23,585 nt of DNA from an uncultured Synechococcus sp. (GTDB lineage: Bacteria > Cyanobacteriota > Cyanobacteriia > PCC-6307 > Cyanobiaceae), in NCBI GenBank assembly GCA_937930135.1, contig CALGVO010000207.1, positions 1 to 23,585 of the forward strand. The letters run 5' to 3'. Under the pieces are notes generated by a model, which was not told the origin of the DNA, did no database searches, and was given only the letters and a program-made list of their open reading frames with translations. The translations under genes and the position numbers were made by a program. The stretch's first letter is position 1. Every line of letters begins with the position of its first letter. Positions 21,609-23,585 of this stretch are shown here, piece after piece.

Positions 21609-22374
21609 GCACCATGGCGAGCGCACGGACGGGCCGGGGAAGATGGCTGCGGATCCAGCACTCCACCACGGAGAGGAGGCGCAGCCACACCTCGGGAGGT
21701 CCCATCAGAGCACCGTCCCGCCGGCGGGGCAGCTCGGCCCTTGGCAGCCGTTGCAGCAGGGCCAGTTCGGAGGGGTTGAGCTGAATCGCAGCTCCTGGAT
21801 GCCACGCGATGGCGAAGCCTTCGTCTGCGAGCAGACTGCAGCGCCACTCCCACTGGCCGATGGGCGGCAGCAGGGGGGCGCCGCTGCGGCAGCAGCTCTG
21901 CAGGGGAAGCCCGTAGCCGCCCAGGGCGAGCAGGTGCACGGCAGCCTGCACCGTGGTGGCCAGGGCGAGGCCGGGTTCCGGTGTGGGAGTCCGGCTGCAG
22001 ATTTCCAGTCGCTCCAGATGCAGGAGCACGGTGTCGAGCAGGCCTGGGATCGGGTCATCGCCCGCCACCAGGGCGAGGCAGAGTTCCGCCAGGGCCTGGG
22101 CCCCGGCCAGGGTGTCGAGCCGTTGGCCAACGGCGTTGAAACTGTGCCGCACCCGCAGTTGCCGCAGGCGCGGTAAGCCACGCTGGCCCACCACCTGGAG
22201 CTCCAGCAGGGTGAGGGGAACGGCGGCGGCCAGGCTGCTGCGGGGTCGGCGTGCGCCGGGCACGGCCAGTCGGATCACTCCTGTCTCAGCGCTCAGCACC
22301 GTGAGCAAGCGGTCGTGCTCCCCGAGGGGGCCTGCCTTGAGGGCGAGCCCCTCGAGGCGCCGGTCAGTCCCCAC
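21589..22374 (-). CDS. recO: DNA repair protein RecO
   Basis: Helps to load RecA on gapped DNA in the RecFOR pathway and anneals single strands. The 261-residue protein starts with the RecO OB-fold pattern RRLEGLALKAGPLGEHDRLL followed by VLSAETGVIRLAVPGARRPR. Then come the helical domain and a cysteine-containing segment LQSCCRSGAPLLPP, possibly a remnant of the zinc site present in some RecO proteins. The start is GTG 22374 (MGTDRRLEG), inside the deoC end (11-base overlap); upstream in-frame sequence is the shadow of deoC. The stop lies within the MFS 5' region. Confidence 0.9.
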   Translation of the reverse strand: MGTDRRLEGLALKAGPLGEHDRLLTVLSAETGVIRLAVPGARRPRSSLAAAVPLTLLELQVVGQRGLPRLRQLRVRHSFNAVGQRLDTLAGAQALAELCLALVAGDDPIPGLLDTVLLHLERLEICSRTPTPEPGLALATTVQAAVHLLALGGYGLPLQSCCRSGAPLLPPIGQWEWRCSLLADEGFAIAWHPGAAIQLNPSELALLQRLPRAELPRRRDGALMGPPEVWLRLLSVVECWIRSHLPRPVRALAMVHEAGRS

Positions 22375-23068
22375 GGGCGTCGCGCGACTGGGGGCGGCGC
22401 AGTTCCTGCAGCAGCGAGGGACCGCGGCTGGTGCCGATGGCCGTGGCGCCGGCCTCCACCAGGGCGATGCAGTGGTCGAGTCGATGCACCCCCCCCACGG
22501 CTTTGATGCCGCAGCGGCCGCGGCAGAGCGTGCGCAAGCGGCTGATCTGCTCTGGGGTGGCGGGTCCGCCGAAGCCGTGGCCGCTCTGCACGGCGGCAGC
22601 ACCGGCATCGATCGCAGCCTCCACGGCCAGCTGCAGAGGGTCTCCTTCCCAGCGGCTCAGGTCGAGGATCACCGTGAGTGGCAGGCCGATGCCGGCAAGA
22701 GCGGCCAGTTCTTCGGCGAAACGGTTGGCGTCACCAGCGGCGAGTGCGGCCAGATCCGGTGCCACATCGAGAGCCTCGGCCCCGTGTTCCGCCGCCCATT
22801 CCGCTTCCGCCTGTTTCAGGCTGCTCGGCAGGGCCCCGAACGGGAAGGCGATCGAGGCGATCAGGCGTGTGGCACCGGGCGGCCCCAGCCGTTGCCGCAC
22901 GGTCGGCAGATGGCGAAGGCTGGTGCAGAGGCCGCCGAGGCCGATCTGGCGGGCGGCATCACACCCCTCCAGGAGCTGATCCGGCATCAGGTGGGGATCG
23001 AGCAGGGCCTGGTGGATCAGGGGGGCCAGCTCCGGTAGCTCTCGCTGTCGTCCGGACGCTTGGGACAT
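22364..23068 (-). CDS. deoC: DeoC-like deoxyribose-phosphate aldolase, Schiff-base Lys replaced by Gln
   Basis: A 234-residue TIM-barrel protein of the DeoC/DERA family, whose members split 2-deoxyribose 5-phosphate into acetaldehyde and glyceraldehyde 3-phosphate. Family segments are LDPHLMPDQLLEGC, IASIAFPFGA, GAEALDVAPDLAALAAGD with Asp101 (E. coli Asp102 equivalent), and GIKAVGGVHRLDHC with Lys189 (E. coli Lys201 equivalent). The catalytic KTSTG-type motif is altered: it reads AVQSGHGFGG, with Gln161 where the Schiff-base lysine (E. coli Lys167) should be. The codon is CAG, read directly from the strand. The enzyme may be inactive as a normal DERA or act differently. The start ATG 23068 is preferred to TTG 23071. 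hpf lies 17 bases upstream and recO overlaps downstream. Confidence 0.85.
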   Translation of the reverse strand: MSQASGRQRELPELAPLIHQALLDPHLMPDQLLEGCDAARQIGLGGLCTSLRHLPTVRQRLGPPGATRLIASIAFPFGALPSSLKQAEAEWAAEHGAEALDVAPDLAALAAGDANRFAEELAALAGIGLPLTVILDLSRWEGDPLQLAVEAAIDAGAAAVQSGHGFGGPATPEQISRLRTLCRGRCGIKAVGGVHRLDHCIALVEAGATAIGTSRGPSLLQELRRPQSRDARGD

Positions 23069-23085
23069 CAAGGCACTGGTGGTGT

Positions 23086-23585
23086 TCAGTTCCGAGCCTG
23101 AATCACGCCGTAACCGCCGTGGTTCCGGCGGTAGATCACCTGCAGGTCGCCCGTGCTGGCGTCACGAAACAGATAAAAGTCGTGATCGATCACGTCGAGT
23201 TGGTGCCGCGCTTCCTCCAGGCTCATCGGCGGCATGGCGAAATACTTGCGGCGCACGCCTGGATCAGGCAGCTGCACCTCCTTGCCATCAAGCAGGGACC
23301 CATCGATCGGAGCCGCGTCGGCGATCGCATCGGTCGGCGGTGTCTCGCTGGCTCGATGCCCGTTGCTGTGGTGATGATCGCTGTGGCGTTCCTTGAAGCG
23401 ACGCAGCTGGCGGCTGAGCTTGCTCGCCACCAGATCAATGCTGGCGTAGAGGTTTTCACTGCGCTCCTGGGCCCGGATCACCGTGCCGTTCGCGAACACG
23501 GTGACTTCGGCGGTCTGTTGCGGCACCCGCGGGTTCCGGGCCACCGAGAGATGCACATCCGCTTCCTTCACCATGTCGTTGTAGT
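23086..23585 (-). CDS. hpf: Long ribosome hibernation promoting factor HPF/LrtA (5' truncated)
   Basis: Binds the small ribosomal subunit and promotes 100S ribosome dimers during stress or darkness; in cyanobacteria the gene is known as the light-repressed lrtA. The window cuts off the start: the frame runs into the right edge (YNDMVKEADVHLSVARNPRV is the first visible part), so about 30 N-terminal residues are missing. The ribosome-binding domain continues through VFANGTVIRAQERSENLYAS and KLSRQLRRFKERH. A linker of about 40 residues begins with a His-rich patch (HSDHHHSNGH). The dimerisation domain follows (KYFAMPPMSLEEARHQLDVI, then HDFYLFRDASTGDLQVIYRR). It precedes deoC by 17 bases on the same strand. 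Confidence 0.94.
   Translation of the reverse strand, partial: YNDMVKEADVHLSVARNPRVPQQTAEVTVFANGTVIRAQERSENLYASIDLVASKLSRQLRRFKERHSDHHHSNGHRASETPPTDAIADAAPIDGSLLDGKEVQLPDPGVRRKYFAMPPMSLEEARHQLDVIDHDFYLFRDASTGDLQVIYRRNHGGYGVIQARN

Noticed and set aside
20199..21779. 526-codon + strand open frame opposite the MFS gene
   Set aside because: Product is Gln/His/Gly-rich without domains; the - strand frame encodes a typical MFS transporter.

Overview
The window is a dense, GC-rich stretch of a picocyanobacterial chromosome, most likely a marine or brackish Synechococcus or Cyanobium relative. Support comes from several cyanobacterial families: PipX next to PipY, SepF/Cdv2, DUF1823, DUF4079, an LrtA-type long hibernation factor, a solitary EcfT/CbiQ protein and miaE. 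Intergenic spaces are a few to about 130 bases, several neighbours overlap, and no stretch over 300 bases lacks a gene. I see no insertion sequence, prophage, CRISPR array, rRNA or obvious genomic island.

Layout. (1) 1-3279: the tail of an unidentified + strand gene, then glpK-glpD on the - strand, overlapping as ATGA; together they convert glycerol to dihydroxyacetone phosphate. (2) 3337-5632: a GH13 alpha-glucan hydrolase (+) meeting a LysR-type regulator (-) with a 59-base tail-to-tail overlap. (3) 5664-5827: tRNA-Thr(GGU) and tRNA-Tyr(GUA) on the - strand. (4) 5908-7308: aroQ, miaE and a small unknown protein (+). (5) 7317-7889: acireductone dioxygenase (-). (6) 7972-9424: cobI and a DUF4079 membrane protein (+). 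(7) 9393-13088: a - strand cluster of a ribbon-helix-helix protein, a tRNA-dihydrouridine synthase and a cellulose-synthase-like glycosyltransferase. (8) 13153-14055: DUF1823 (+) and a one-domain L,D-transpeptidase (-). (9) 14186-18964: a six-gene + strand run, der-ecfT-pipX-pipY-sepF-proC, joining ribosome assembly, a transporter subunit, nitrogen signalling, PLP homeostasis, cell division and proline synthesis. (10) 18978-23585: a - strand run read as hpf/lrtA, deoC, recO, an MFS transporter and a GT4 glycosyltransferase.

Most genes are core or near-core functions, and I found no clear new multi-gene system. The points most worth a second look are: a DeoC-like protein with Gln in place of the Schiff-base lysine; an uncharacterised ribbon-helix-helix protein whose divergent promoter carries repeats that could be its operator; a GT2 glycan synthase with a degenerate PilZ-like tail coupled to dus; an L,D-transpeptidase with no export signal; and a GTG start for PipX that brings its numbering into register with characterised PipX.
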